Below the pieces are notes generated by a model. The model saw only the letters and a list, made by a program, of their open reading frames with translations. It was not told the DNA's origin and did not search any database. Below, in pieces: positions 49,801 through 60,389 of a DNA stretch of 64,000 bases. The DNA is from Akanthomyces muscarius (lineage: Eukaryota > Ascomycota > Sordariomycetes > Hypocreales > Cordycipitaceae). The first letter of the stretch is position 1. The number at the start of each line of letters is the position of its first letter. The position numbers were made by a program, and so were the translations under genes. The DNA lies in assembly GCF_028009165.1 (NCBI RefSeq), contig NC_079245.1:310001-374000 (forward strand), in the 5' to 3' direction.

Positions 49801-51402
49801 CTAAACAGGCACCAGAGACACCTTGGTGCCGTTACGCGAGCACAGCGTCAAAGCCAGAGACTCCTCCCACGGCCCTAATTCACGGCTTTCCAGCTTTTGG
49901 AAATGCTGCACCATGCGCACCAGCACGTAACCCGCCTCTGTGAGAGCGTATCTCTGTCCCAGGCATACGCGGGGACCGCCGTTGAACGGCAGATACCCCC
50001 ATCGCGGCCGCAAGTCTGCTTCTCTCCATCGCTCCGGCCGAAACACGGCCGCATCTGGACCGTAGATATCTGTCCTTCTATGCATCGCGTATATGTTGTA
50101 GGCCACGAAGGTACCCTTGCGAACAAAGACGGGCGACGAGCCGTCTTTGCCTCCCCCCAATGGCAACACCGTGTCGCAAAGTGCCTGTCGCTGATTGCGT
50201 GGCACCACAGGGTGTAATCGGAGTGCTAACATGGTAAATTCAGCATCAATCGGAGGTCCCATATAACTTATTACACAGGTGTACTTACATTCGTTCAAAC
50301 AGCATTGAACATACTCGAGACCGCGAAGCTCTTCATATGTTGGCGGCCGCTGCCCCAAATCGGAAACCTCTCGCCGTAGCTTCTCCCAAATTGTCGGATT
50401 CTGAGCGAGCACAAAAAACAGGTTGCTGAGTAGGCTGGCGGTAGTATCGCGGCCTGCTAAAAGGACATTCATCAGCTCATCCAACACTCGTTTCCTGTCA
50501 CTCGTTCGTGAGGCTAGCTCATGCGCCAAAATGTACTTCTGCCGCCGCAGCTCCCCTTGTTTGTGCTGGGGTTGCTCTTTCTCCCCGTTCCTGACTGTCT
50601 CAAATGCCTCGTCTACGAGCCGCGCCGCAAAATCTCTGCAGATGCGCGTGCCCTCGCTTGCCTTGCGGTCGCGGTACAAAACGCTGAGCCATCCGAGCGT
50701 GGTGCGCGCAATAATTGCTCGCTGCGCGTCTTGAAAGGCCTGCGCGAAGATATTCTGCCCTGGTGGCGTCTTGAGCGTGCCAGCTGACTGCCCAAACAGA
50801 AATTCGGTCGCCGAATCAAGTGTGTAGCAGAAAAACAGGGGCTGCAGGTCCACGACTGTCTGTCCGTCGCGCGGGAGCACCGCCACGAGATCCTGAAAGA
50901 GACACTCGAGCGACGACAGATCGGCGAGCTGGTCGCGAGTGAAGCTGGGACGGACCAGGGCGCGCGATGACGCCCAATGATCACCGTCTGTATCGAATAT
51001 ACCCTCCCCTAGCAGTGGCTTGAAGGCGGCCAAGCGGTGGCCGATCCCGAAATCGCTGAAGCGCAGGGACAAGACCGTCTTGATGTTCTCGGGCTCTATC
51101 GTCAAAATGATCTTTCTATGTAACTCTTTCAATGTAAAGGTATTTCCATAAGTATTGAAGAGCTCGCAATTCTGCTCGAGCATTTTATGCTGCACAAGAG
51201 AGCGAATCGTACCCGGGAGCGCGTCGAGTCCCAAGAACGGATCTTTGCTGAGTGACTTCGCGACTGGCCGGCAGCCGTGCAACTGCGCGAAGCGGGCGCG
51301 GGCAACGACACGTCTGATGTAAATGCAGAGAAACGCTCCAGCGATGACGACCAAGAGGGCCGGCGCAGAGTACCCAGTAGGTAAAAAGAATTGCATGGTC
51401 AT
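49801..51402 (-). CDS. Cytochrome P450, CYP52-like (alkane/fatty-acid hydroxylase type)
   Basis: 512 aa from exons 50289-51402 and 49801-50225. N-terminal anchor APALLVVIAGAFLCIYI. The I-helix is LLAGRDTTASLL. ExxR is Glu371-Arg374 (NESLRLHPVVP) and is formed only by splicing out 50226-50288. PERW motif: FRPERWREA. Haem loop FNGGPRVCLG with ligand Cys459. The segments LLGEGIFDTDGDHWASSRALVRPSF and FSDFGIGHRL are characteristic of CYP52 and related families that oxidise the terminal carbon of alkanes and fatty acids in the ER. An open frame extends 59 codons upstream to 51579 but lacks a membrane anchor, so I use the ATG at 51402. In insect pathogens CYP52 enzymes help use cuticle hydrocarbons. 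This is only an analogy here. Confidence 0.92.
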   Translation of the reverse strand: MTMQFFLPTGYSAPALLVVIAGAFLCIYIRRVVARARFAQLHGCRPVAKSLSKDPFLGLDALPGTIRSLVQHKMLEQNCELFNTYGNTFTLKELHRKIILTIEPENIKTVLSLRFSDFGIGHRLAAFKPLLGEGIFDTDGDHWASSRALVRPSFTRDQLADLSSLECLFQDLVAVLPRDGQTVVDLQPLFFCYTLDSATEFLFGQSAGTLKTPPGQNIFAQAFQDAQRAIIARTTLGWLSVLYRDRKASEGTRICRDFAARLVDEAFETVRNGEKEQPQHKQGELRRQKYILAHELASRTSDRKRVLDELMNVLLAGRDTTASLLSNLFFVLAQNPTIWEKLRREVSDLGQRPPTYEELRGLEYVQCCLNECKYTCVISYMGPPIDAEFTMLALRLHPVVPRNQRQALCDTVLPLGGGKDGSSPVFVRKGTFVAYNIYAMHRRTDIYGPDAAVFRPERWREADLRPRWGYLPFNGGPRVCLGQRYALTEAGYVLVRMVQHFQKLESRELGPWEESLALTLCSRNGTKVSLVPV

Positions 51403-52564
51403 CTTGAATGATATCACGGAAGTGATACGTCGCAATGCTGTTACAATGCGAAAATAGCAGTTGAAGGACCAGCCACAAGAACGAGGCTGCAGACACGAAA
51501 ATAATGCCGCGCGTACCATTACGTGTATCCATGCAAGGCTCCGATTGGACACTGGAGGTCTTTCTGCACTGCACATCAATCATCACGTCGTAGTGGATGA
51601 CTGCGAGACAATGATCTTATGCTCTAGCTAATTACATAGAAGGTATTAGACGCTGGATACTATCCGCGGCATTTGTGCAACTACTGGCAGCGCGGGTCGT
51701 GGCACACCAAGGCTACAATGTTCCGGTATAGATATGCAATAGTAGCAGCTAGAAATGGCTCAGTATTGATTTCAAAAGACAAGAAACCCCCAGAAAAAAG
51801 GGGAGGGGAGAAAGCTATCGGTACAGCACTGAAGCTCTCACATTGGACTGAGCTGCCAGTGGGATACATAGCCTATAACTGGGTACCGCACACGGAGAGC
51901 TCCCACTAACTTAGCAGTCACAGCTTTTCGCCTGTAAACACTGCTGGCTCACTGTCCAGCCATAAGACGGCATGCTCTCGCTTGCGCGTATAACTAACAA
52001 TAACGCTCAATCTGTCTTCTTCTGTTATTAGACCGCTATCGAACGCCTACTTTCAACAATATATAATCTGTGAGCCGCAAGCAGTGTTTCCCAGCTCTCA
52101 AGCGAGTAAGTGAGCAGCTCCAGCGAGCTTGGCGGCTAGCGTCTCAGCACAGTCCAGGCGCTCATGAAGCAGGCAATCGCAAACAAGATGCAGCTGCTAC
52201 GGTTCTTGAGGCACAGAACCCTTGTTTCGGTAATTCATTATTTTTCACGAGTTTCTAACATAAGCAAGGTCAGGCTTCACTTCATACCGGTCTCTATTGT
52301 AGAACCTTAGGGTCGTGTATTCCCTCCGCGATACAGCAAAAAGTAGCGACTGGCATGATGAACTCGTAGCGTTAACTCTTTCTCGGAGCGTATCAAAGAT
52401 TAAAACCAACACAAAAGTGCGTTCTTGCTTGTGTATGGCAGCGAAAAAGATGTACCTAGAAAACAAAGAAAGATGTTTAGCACGAACCGTCAGGCGCTAG
52501 GCCTGCTGTCTGTCCATGCTCAGGGATTTCTAGAGCTCCATCGGGTGATTGATTCCTTCTAGCT
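51403..52564. other. Spacer, nothing seen
   Basis: P450 promoter at the left and the 3' flank of the lipase gene at the right. Short frames only, moderately AT-rich. Confidence 0.45.
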
Positions 52565-53911
52565 CTATAGGATGCCTAGCAGACCATCGATGATGTAGTA
52601 CGGCAGAGTAGTTGCGTTCGGTGCTAACAGCGCGGACCGCACATTGGCTCTGGAACAACCTTCCAGCCGCCCTTCTTCATGCAGGACGGTCCTCAGCCAC
52701 TGCAATGCGCTGGGTGCACCGAGAATACCAAGGCTCTCATGAGTAGATCCCAAGTCCCGTAGATATTGTACCGAGACCCCTTTGCCGCAATAAAAGTCTA
52801 CCAGTACATCTGTATCTTGGATTGGACTGATCTCGTCGTCAACTGACTTATACACAAAGAGTGGGGCAGACGGACGACGCTTTCCCAAAGCATTCGCATC
52901 AAAGATTTCAATAAAGGTCGAATCGGAGTGGAATAAATCCGGATTGTCGAAAATTGCGGTTATGTCGTCGGAGAAAAACTGTGCGACCGTGGCTGAAGCG
53001 CATTGTTGCGTTACTTTCTCGAGGTTCGGTCGGTAACGCGGCAAAAGGTGTTGATTCACAACTTGAGCAAATTCCGGATACTGGTTGTACAGGCCCATTA
53101 TCCCTGATGGAATGAGTCCTGCATATGGAGCTTTGTTCATCGACGTTATTGCCGTGGTGATGTTGGGAACAATACCACCCACTGCAACGCCGGCTATCTT
53201 CAGCTCTGGCGCATAGACTGGATGCAACTCGGCTGCCCATGCGGACACAAGACCGCCGCCAGAGTATCCCCACAGAGCGATTGTGGCATCTGCCTCAATT
53301 TTGGTAAAGTTACCAGAGAGTAGAGCGGCTCGGAGACCGTCGAGTGTTGAGTGTGCGGCTAGCTCGTTGGCCAAAAATGCGCCTTTCGGGCCTTGATGAT
53401 CAGGAACTACTACCACCCAACCCTGGTCAAGCGCGGCTTCAATCATCAGAATCTCGGCCATGGTTGCCATGTTACCGAGTACTGTATCCGTAGCTGACGG
53501 CAGTTGGAGACCGTACGACGGGGCGCAATCAATTGTGGCGGCGTCTTCGGCAATCTGGTACGACAGTACCTTCCCATAGTCAGCATTAGAAGGGATTAGT
53601 ACTGTGGCGACTGTAGCGGTGGATTGGTTCAGGCTGTCAATGGTTTTGTATAGGATCTGATGACTGTCTTCAAGTTTGTTTGGGCGTGCTGCGAATGCAC
53701 TGAGCGGTGATGGGGGCCTTCTAGACTTCAAGATTGTTCCGGGGCTGGCATTTTCATAGCCGGCCGGCACGTTGTAAAAAGGATCTTTACTAGGATGCGT
53801 GCGAGGCGGCTGCCATGTCAAATCGCATTGAAGAGTAGCAGAGATTGTAGCCGGTAAAGCAAGCAAAAGTATAAAGGCGAGAAGTCGGCTCTGCATGATT
53901 GTGCCCGACAT
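52565..53911 (-). CDS. Secretory lipase (LIP family)
   Basis: Single exon, 448 aa (family about 430-470). Extracellular esterase/lipase of alpha/beta-hydrolase fold. Signal peptide MQSRLLAFILLLALPATISA begins at the sixth codon (ATG at 53896), so either ATG may be used. Catalytic Ser in ALWGYSGGGLVSAW, catalytic Asp in YKSVDDEISPI and His in LGSTHESLGI, in the proper order. VVVVPDHQGPKGAF precedes the nucleophile and shapes the oxyanion hole. Several Asn-X-Ser/Thr sites and four or more cysteines suit secretion. It hydrolyses triacylglycerols or other esters. A TATA box lies about 75 bp upstream. Together with the CYP52-like gene it suggests lipid use. Confidence 0.92.
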   Translation of the reverse strand: MSGTIMQSRLLAFILLLALPATISATLQCDLTWQPPRTHPSKDPFYNVPAGYENASPGTILKSRRPPSPLSAFAARPNKLEDSHQILYKTIDSLNQSTATVATVLIPSNADYGKVLSYQIAEDAATIDCAPSYGLQLPSATDTVLGNMATMAEILMIEAALDQGWVVVVPDHQGPKGAFLANELAAHSTLDGLRAALLSGNFTKIEADATIALWGYSGGGLVSAWAAELHPVYAPELKIAGVAVGGIVPNITTAITSMNKAPYAGLIPSGIMGLYNQYPEFAQVVNQHLLPRYRPNLEKVTQQCASATVAQFFSDDITAIFDNPDLFHSDSTFIEIFDANALGKRRPSAPLFVYKSVDDEISPIQDTDVLVDFYCGKGVSVQYLRDLGSTHESLGILGAPSALQWLRTVLHEEGRLEGCSRANVRSALLAPNATTLPYYIIDGLLGIL

Positions 53912-53983
53912 GATGGTATGCAGTGGAACAGTGTCGATGGTCTACTTGATAAATGTACCTTTGGCTGCCCGATGCTTCCGTCT

Positions 53984-53991
53984 TATTTATA
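53984..53991 (-). promoter_or_regulatory. TATA box of the secretory lipase gene
   Basis: TATAAATA on the minus strand, about 73 bp upstream of the ATG at 53911, fits a core promoter. Confidence 0.6.
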
Positions 53992-55171
53992 GATGGGACC
54001 GTCGGCGTGTGGCATATGCTAGGCAACATAATCTGCCTCGACAGCAGCAGTCTACCCGGGAACCGGAAATGCTGGTTTTTTATATCCTCGGTACTATCTG
54101 CTTCAGTTTTCACCAACATTGCGGAGTTGGGTCCAGTAGGCGATTCCTACTCTCGAAAACCTAACGTTGGGGGGCACAACGGTATGGTCGTGGAGTTTGC
54201 AAGGCAAGATGTGGAGTGGATAGATGCCGGCGGAGCGTGGGGATTGTCGCCGGACACGGAACACTTTCCGCGAATAGCATGTGCAAGTACGCAGAATGCT
54301 TTCACATCGCTAGGTCTAGTTAGTGGTGCATATGAACTAATTCCGCAGGGCAACAGGCTACAGCTGCTCTCGGGGACTCAAATATATTCGCTTTAAGGCA
54401 CCGCACAGCAACTTTCAGGCGCGCTTTACTTACTGCTCTAGCTCTTATTCTTGGAGCTCCGTTAGCCCGCTACAACGTGCTGTCTATGGAATAGCTAGGT
54501 AGGATGGTGTCGATAGGGAGGGCGGATGATGACTTCGTGCGTTATAGCGCAGATGCACCATGCTACGGTAGAAGTGCTAAATTTGCCAGATCCTAGGCTT
54601 AGAAGCTGCACGGCCAGCGTTTTGCTACGCCACACAAAGACGACAGACAATGTCGAGGTTCCTGCCACGTCGAACCAACGACTGGCCAAGCTAGACAAAT
54701 GTCAATGAAGCTGTGGTAGCTAAGAACTGCCCACGTTTCTCAAAGATTCGACAGTTCAAACAGACGGACATTCTTTGCTTGAAAGCCTGTTTGATCGGCC
54801 AAGGCGGGGAAACGGGAGATTCCGCAGCCTTTCATAATCCGCTTTGTCTACCGACTTGGTCCGATTCTCAAGTGCGGCAGCGTCATGTCCGCATCAGACG
54901 CCACTATGCCATCAGCAGTCCGGTAGCACTTACTGGAGGCATAACGGAACTAAGACGCGACTTTGACAGCTCGGATTTTCGCTTCTTAGCGGAGCTAGAA
55001 CACCAAGATTTCGCCATGTGCCTAGCTCCCCGCAGAAACCCCTGGTTATGAGAGGCGGAAACGCGCCGAGTTCCGCTGGTCAGTTGTGGCGGGAGAGCCG
55101 AGACCTAGATACAAACTCCGAAACCTAACTTATACCTAGGATGGAGCTGAGGCTGTGCGCATTTTCTCACG

Positions 55172-55180
55172 TATATATTA
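55172..55180 (+). promoter_or_regulatory. TATA box of the NmrA-like gene
   Basis: TATATATTA lies about 93 bp before the ATG at 55273. Confidence 0.55.
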
Positions 55181-55272
55181 GACGCGGGTTGGCTCCTCCT
55201 ATCATCCACTCTAGCCTTCACAGCAATCACCATCTTTCCTCACTCAGCATCTACATCCATCCAAAGACCAGC

Positions 55273-56373
55273 ATGGTGAAAGTCGCCATCGCCGGTGGCA
55301 GCGGGCAGCTGGGGCGTACCATTGCCGAAGTCACCGTAGCTGATGGTCGTCACGATGCCGTCATACTCAGTCGAAAGGTAATTCGAACGGAACATCACGC
55401 AAGAGCTTGAATATTAAGGCTAATATTGTACAATGATAGGCCAAATCGAATACGGAAAACGGCATCGATGTCGTTGAGGTAGACTACTCTGACGTGGAGA
55501 GCCTCACTGCGATGCTGCAGCAAAACAATGTCCACACAGTCATTTGTACCCTTTCCACGGACGGTGAATCGCTCGCCGTTGCGCAGTTCAACTTGATTAA
55601 AGCTGCAGATGCCTCTTCCGTCACGAAGAGGTTCATCCCCAGCGCATTTCTCCCCCCCTACCCCCCTGAGTACGAGTTTCATCTCACGAGTATACATACG
55701 GCCCGCGACATACTAACACGAGTCACAGAGCGGCAGGTATTCCAAGCCTACAGCCGCACTTCAACTGCCTTGACGAGATGAAGAAGACTGATCTCGAGTG
55801 GGCAGTCGTCGCTAATGGTGTCTTCATGGATTACTTTTCGCCCTCGCTCAAGTCTTATCTGAAGCCATGGACAATTATTATCGACATTGAGAACAAATCT
55901 GCTGCGATCCCGGGATCAGGCAATGACTTGGTAACTTTTACTTACAGCTTTGACGTCGCTAAATTTGTCGTGGCCGCCCTCAGCCTCGACAAATGGCCAA
56001 GGGAAATGCGAGTCATCGGGGACACAATGACATGGAATGAGGTCCTTAGACTTGCCGAAGAAGCTCGAGGTTTGCACTTTCCAATACATTTCAAATGAAT
56101 GCTGCTCACAGTTTCTGTCTAGGCACCAAGTTTGACGTAGCGTACGATGACGTGGAGAAGCTTCAGAGAATGGAAATCACGGAGCTTCCTGGTCATCGCG
56201 CTATGTATAGCTATGTTTCGAGAGAGGAAGTTCAGGCCATGGCAATAATGGAGCTCTGGATGACCATGGGCGTAGCAAATATACCCGGAGAAGACTCCTT
56301 GAACGAGATGTTCCCGAGTCTAAAGCCGATGACAATGAAGACTTTGATGGATCAGTGTTGGAAAGACAAATGA
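55273..56373 (+). CDS. NmrA-like / isoflavone-reductase-like NAD(P)-binding protein
   Basis: 308 aa from exons 55273-55377, 55440-55669, 55729-56069 and 56123-56373. The N-terminus VKVAIAGGSGQLGRTIAE carries the GxxGxxG nucleotide loop of an atypical short-chain dehydrogenase. HTVICTLST and KRFIPSAF follow as in isoflavone-reductase-like enzymes. LEWAVVANGVFMDYF is the typical segment after the active-site region. The usual Lys of the KRFIPSEW...Y..K pattern is altered (SAFLPPYPPEAAG), so either reductase or redox-sensing (NmrA type) function is possible. The second intron splits PPE from AAG, and both phases check. It faces the regulator at 56674 tail to tail, 300 bp apart. Confidence 0.87.
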
Positions 56374-56673
56374 CGAATAAGTTTGGAGATGGAAGGATTG
56401 CCATAGTTCAATCAGAGCTCACCGTCAAATGAGTTTTTTGTGTCACTTGAGGCCTATTTTGGAAAGTATCAGACATTTAGGACATAGACAGGCCATTGAG
56501 TTATTACCAAGTAGTTCAATGGACAAAGCTATTTCTAAAGAAAACAAAATTCAAATCATTGAATTGGTCATTCATGTGTCACAAGTAGGCGGCAATTTGT
56601 CTCATGAGAGATGCACGGGTCAAAGAAACTCGGCAGTTACCATTTAGCATATTTCTAACAACGCTGAAGCAAT
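56374..56673. other. Short spacer between convergent genes
   Basis: 300 bp, AT-rich, nothing seen. Confidence 0.5.
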
Positions 56674-58142
56674 TCAAGTCAAATTTAATGCACCCTCTTC
56701 TAGAGATTTAATTGTGCGCCAAAGGCGCTTCGATGCCCAGCTGTCGTCGGGCAAACCCCCAGCCAAGTTAAGAGCAGTGTAGAAGTCGTCCCGACAGATT
56801 GCACTGTACACCGCCGGGTTGTGCACAGACGCTAGGAACAGAACGGCTATCGAAGAGGTGAGGAACTCGCTCAGAAACAGCGCCGCCCTGCGCTGCGAGT
56901 CTGCAGCGTTATTGAGTCGAGATAACTGTTTGATGGTCTGTTTGGCAATCGAAACAACGATTGATGCCCGCTCTGGGTTTTGCATGATGCTTGTTGGGCT
57001 CCGCAGGACTGCAGAGTACACCCATATACGAAGCTGTGACGGTTACAACCCGTGATATTATCGACGATCAAGATGCAGACTTACCTGGGAAAGGCTCAAG
57101 AACATCCACATTCTCAGGTGTTGTGGTGTATACCACGGCGTTTGCACGAGTTCGTGTTGCCCGCCCGGGTCGGTGTTATGCAGCTTTCTGTCCACATCCT
57201 GGTACCATTCTAAAGCGTCGCGGTCGAGACGATCGATATCTGCCAATTGGATCTCTTGATCCGAACCACATCCACTCAGAGACGCCGCCCGACTGTTGGC
57301 GCCAAGATGAGTGTACGCTATCATTGTCCGGACAAACGGATGCTCGTTCTTGGACAAAGAAGTCAGAGACGTCCACTCTTGTGGTAGGCATTCTTTTCAC
57401 TCACTGGAATTGGTAGCTCCGGATCAATCTGTTCACTTCGCAAAGTACACGGTAGATGAGTCGCAAAGCCCCACAGCTGTTCCATAACAAGTGCCGACCA
57501 GAAACAATTGAGTGTGTACTGTCTTGTCGCCGCGTCATGAATTTGAGCTGTGCCTTCTATCTTGTGCACACGCAATTCCACGCAAAGTCTGACAACCTGC
57601 CCACTAACTCGCCAAGCCATAACTGTATCGTTGGACAAGAAGTGATAGCCTGCAAGCAGACATAGGAAGGGTAGGTTGACCACGTCGCAGACAACCTGTG
57701 CCATCTTTTGCTTCACTATCTCTTCTATGCTGTCAAACAACCGTTTAGCGTGGCCGCTACGGTCACTGTTCTCCACAAGTAGTGCGCAGCACAGAATTAG
57801 TTTCAGTTGAAAGGTTTTTTCATCGCGAGCCTCTCCGGACAGTATCACTGCAGGTGCCAATCGAGGTGTAATATGTCTGGCATGCGCAATAATCCCTTGG
57901 ATATCAAGAATTGGGTGCACCTCTCCAATCTCGCCTTCGTACACTTGGCATAGACGAATGATTTCATTCTGATGCAAGTCGAGGAGCGGGTCATAGGATC
58001 CGAAGTGGCTGGTAGTCGGCGGCTGCGTGCTGCTGTACTCAGTGCCGCATGGTGTCGAGGGCTGCGCTGCTTCTTCCGGCAACCAAGGCTGCGCCTTCGC
58101 GGGCGCGCCTTTTTTCACGGCTGGCTGGGATGTGGACTGCAT
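56674..58142 (-). CDS. Fungal transcription-factor-like protein with lost or decayed DNA-binding domain
   Basis: 453 aa from exons 57405-58142, 57085-57348 and 56674-57033. The fungal_trans regulatory domain is complete: VYEGEIGEVHPILDIQGII at the start, LLAGYHFLSNDTVMAWRVSG and VRLCVELRVHK, then CFWSALVMEQLWGFATHLPC, ELPIPNEHPFVRTMIAYTHL, and LRIWVYSAVLRSPTS. The expected Cys6 cluster ahead of it is missing. The annotated frame begins after an in-frame TGA. In another frame upstream (58193-58222, minus) the peptide CSYVLRSEKCIVF resembles the second half of a zinc cluster with one Cys changed. So this may be a gene with a frameshifted, decayed N-terminus or a shortened protein. It faces the NmrA-like gene. 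Confidence 0.65.
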
Positions 58143-59158
58143 TTCTGTCTCTCAGCAGCTTTTCGGTACTGCAAGTATTTGGAGAAAACGATGCACTTTT
58201 CCGAGCGCAGTACGTAGGAGCAGTCTTGCTCGAGCGCGGCTGGAGCGGATGCGGATGCATTCCGCAGCCACTCCGCCAGCTGTGCCGGAACCCCCCTAGG
58301 TCACTGCAACAAGGGACAAAAGTCCGACGACGGACTGAGAGTCTCCGCTGGCAACTTTTCCGAGTTTCTTGTTTATCTACTGATCCTGGTATTAAGGGCC
58401 CCCATCGTACTCGAAATAATAGACAGAACAGTACTACTTTGCTCCAGCTCTATACGGTCCAAATATCAGCTCTTTCCGCCTACTATATATCTACGCGCCA
58501 CTTACTCTCGCGATACTGATAACTTAGTTCTTCTCCACAGCGATGGACCGGCTCGTGAATGAAGTGCTGTAAGTGTGCTGCTGAGTAGACCCGCATGACG
58601 CCAAGGTCCGGCAAAATTGCGCTTCTCAGCTAGATTTACCATTATTCTGTTTAATATTACCTGTGCTTTATGCTCACTTTTATGGGTATATGTTTTTCGC
58701 CGGTAGGGTTGTAGCATTGCCACTAAACACTGTCTGACGGCGGGCAAGTACAAAGCGACACATCACACTTGATCCGGAAATTCTAGGTTACTCATGCGAG
58801 TGGAATGAACAAAATTTAAAAACACAGGATAAACATGTACAAAAGGCGGCAACTCACGAGAGCATTCAAGAGGCGGCGTGGCCGAAATGAAAGCTTGCGC
58901 CTTACAAGTATAAGTACATGCCGCCGTTGAGCGCTGCATTGTCCAGAGACCGTTGTGCGATCGATAGCACTCCCCGCGCACCCGTCGCCGGCCCTCGACA
59001 ATGCCGTCACTGCAGATCGTCGGCTGCCAGTGCAGTTGGTGAGTCGCGAAATGCTTCTCTTTACATATATACATGCCCGCTTACCCGATGGGTCTCGCTA
59101 GCATCTGAGCATCAACGGCCCCTTTCTCAAAGGTCGTAGCTCCCGTCCAAGTCATCGC
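58143..59158. other. Spacer holding possible decayed N-terminus of the adjacent regulator
   Basis: 58155-58290 (minus strand) reads as protein-like in a frame different from the downstream regulator. A TATA-like tract (58484-58490) lies about 340 bp upstream of the current ATG, further than usual. That would fit a longer ancestral gene. The right half shows nothing. Confidence 0.4.
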
Positions 59159-60049
59159 CTATAACAGCATCATGGCACCCGCAATACCCGCCGCCGCCGC
59201 CAGTCCGCCTGTCTGGATCGGCATCTTCGCCGCGCGGTTCGACGTATACGTCGGCAGCGACTCCGTCGGCGGCGGAATCATCAGCACCGACACGCTGCTC
59301 GAGATGCTGCTCGCCATGCTGGCATCCACCGTAAAGGGGCACTCGCTGCGCTGCGTCAGTGTCGATGTCACCAGCGGCTGTAGACACGTCGCCCCCGGTG
59401 GCGTTCCCGACGCGAGCGTCACCGACGGCGTTGTCGTCGTCACCGCCACCGCTGCCCCGACAGCTGGGCAACCCGTGGCCTGCCGTAGGTCAATGTCGAC
59501 GGCGTCCGTGTTTTGGAACTTGCCCCCATCGCCCTCGTCCAAGCGAAACCCGACCGTGGCCACATCGGTGAAAGGGCCAAGAGTGTTGCCGTTGTCGCGT
59601 GCCCGGCAGACGTCATTTTCCGCCTGGCTGTCGTTGTACGAGAGGTAGACGCTGAGTTCTAGGCGCCCGCGGAAATCATATCGTTGGTGCTTGAACTGCT
59701 CATTCAAATCGACAAAGTCGGCGAAGATGAGCGGTTGGTTGCCAGACGGAGCAGTTTCGTTGCGTGGCCAAAACATGCCCTGGCCGTAAATCAGCCCTCC
59801 GGGAATATCCTCGGCGCTGAAGCCCGTAAGAGCCCACTGAAGTGTGTAGTTGCCGAGGACGGCCGTGGGCGGGAGGTTGGCCACGCCCAGCACAATGGGC
59901 AGTGGCGACGCAAGCTTGTACGTTTCGTTGCGTGGGTAGAGAATCTCAATGGCGGTCTCGTCGGAGCCGTTGCGGCTGGTACGGCTCTGGAACGGCGTCG
60001 CGCTGGCCAGCGACAGCAGCGCGACGAGCGCACATAGGATCGGCATCAT
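59159..60049 (-). CDS. Secreted, probably GPI-anchored protein (DUF7136-like)
   Basis: Single exon, 296 aa. Signal peptide MMPILCALVALLSLASA. The N-terminal domain reads AIEILYPRNETYKLASPLPIVLG, the pattern LxFPRNxTYxPxxxxPIVF of the fungal DUF7136 family. Then comes a folded region up to about residue 190 with a pair of cysteines (NDVC, ATGC), a Thr/Ser-rich stretch (VTTTTPSVTLASGTPP) and two more Cys (TCLQPL, SEC). The last 15 residues (TGGLAAAAGIAGAMMLL) are hydrophobic with a small-residue site before them, as in GPI signals. It is therefore likely a cell-wall or surface protein. Function unknown. Family assignment is from memory of the motif. Confidence 0.75.
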   Translation of the reverse strand: MMPILCALVALLSLASATPFQSRTSRNGSDETAIEILYPRNETYKLASPLPIVLGVANLPPTAVLGNYTLQWALTGFSAEDIPGGLIYGQGMFWPRNETAPSGNQPLIFADFVDLNEQFKHQRYDFRGRLELSVYLSYNDSQAENDVCRARDNGNTLGPFTDVATVGFRLDEGDGGKFQNTDAVDIDLRQATGCPAVGAAVAVTTTTPSVTLASGTPPGATCLQPLVTSTLTQRSECPFTVDASMASSISSSVSVLMIPPPTESLPTYTSNRAAKMPIQTGGLAAAAGIAGAMMLL

Positions 60050-60389
60050 TTCTTCGTCGAAGCGTATGAGGAGAACGGGAATATGCAGGAGATGAGAAGG
60101 CTTGATGTCGAAAGGTCGCCACGGGCAAGGCTATGAACAGCCCATTTTTTCTCGTATTAGTGGCAAATGTTACGTAGAGCCTCACCCCTGAGGAGGCCCT
60201 AACAGCAGGTGTTTTATAGGTAGTTAAACGTTTTAGTCCGTCTTTGCTGAGGCGCTAGCCGTCTGAAATAACTAGTACTTATTCGTGATTTCAGTTTTTT
60301 TAACTCACCGGTTCGTATGTTGAGACCATTTAAACAATGTCAATAATGAACTAGTGTCTCGCATGTTAACTGGTGTCTAAGCTAACTAC
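60050..60389. other. Short spacer, nothing seen
   Basis: 340 bp between same-strand genes. It holds the promoter of the DUF7136-like gene and the 3' flank... of no other gene that I recognise. Confidence 0.4.

Larger units (their letters stand above)
53912..55272. other. Divergent spacer between lipase and NmrA-like genes
   Basis: 1.36 kb with promoters at both ends. The frames inside (e.g. 53953-54396, 54713-55051) show no domain. No repeat or RNA gene recognised. Confidence 0.45.

Noticed and set aside
49497..49943. Plus-strand frame MSAEKQHRAQPLVEKP as a possible gene
   Set aside because: No continuation by splicing and no domain. The right half overlaps the P450 coding strand.
51403..51579. 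Upstream extension of the P450 by 59 codons
   Set aside because: The extension lacks a targeting signal and would bury the membrane anchor. The ATG at 51402 gives the family length.
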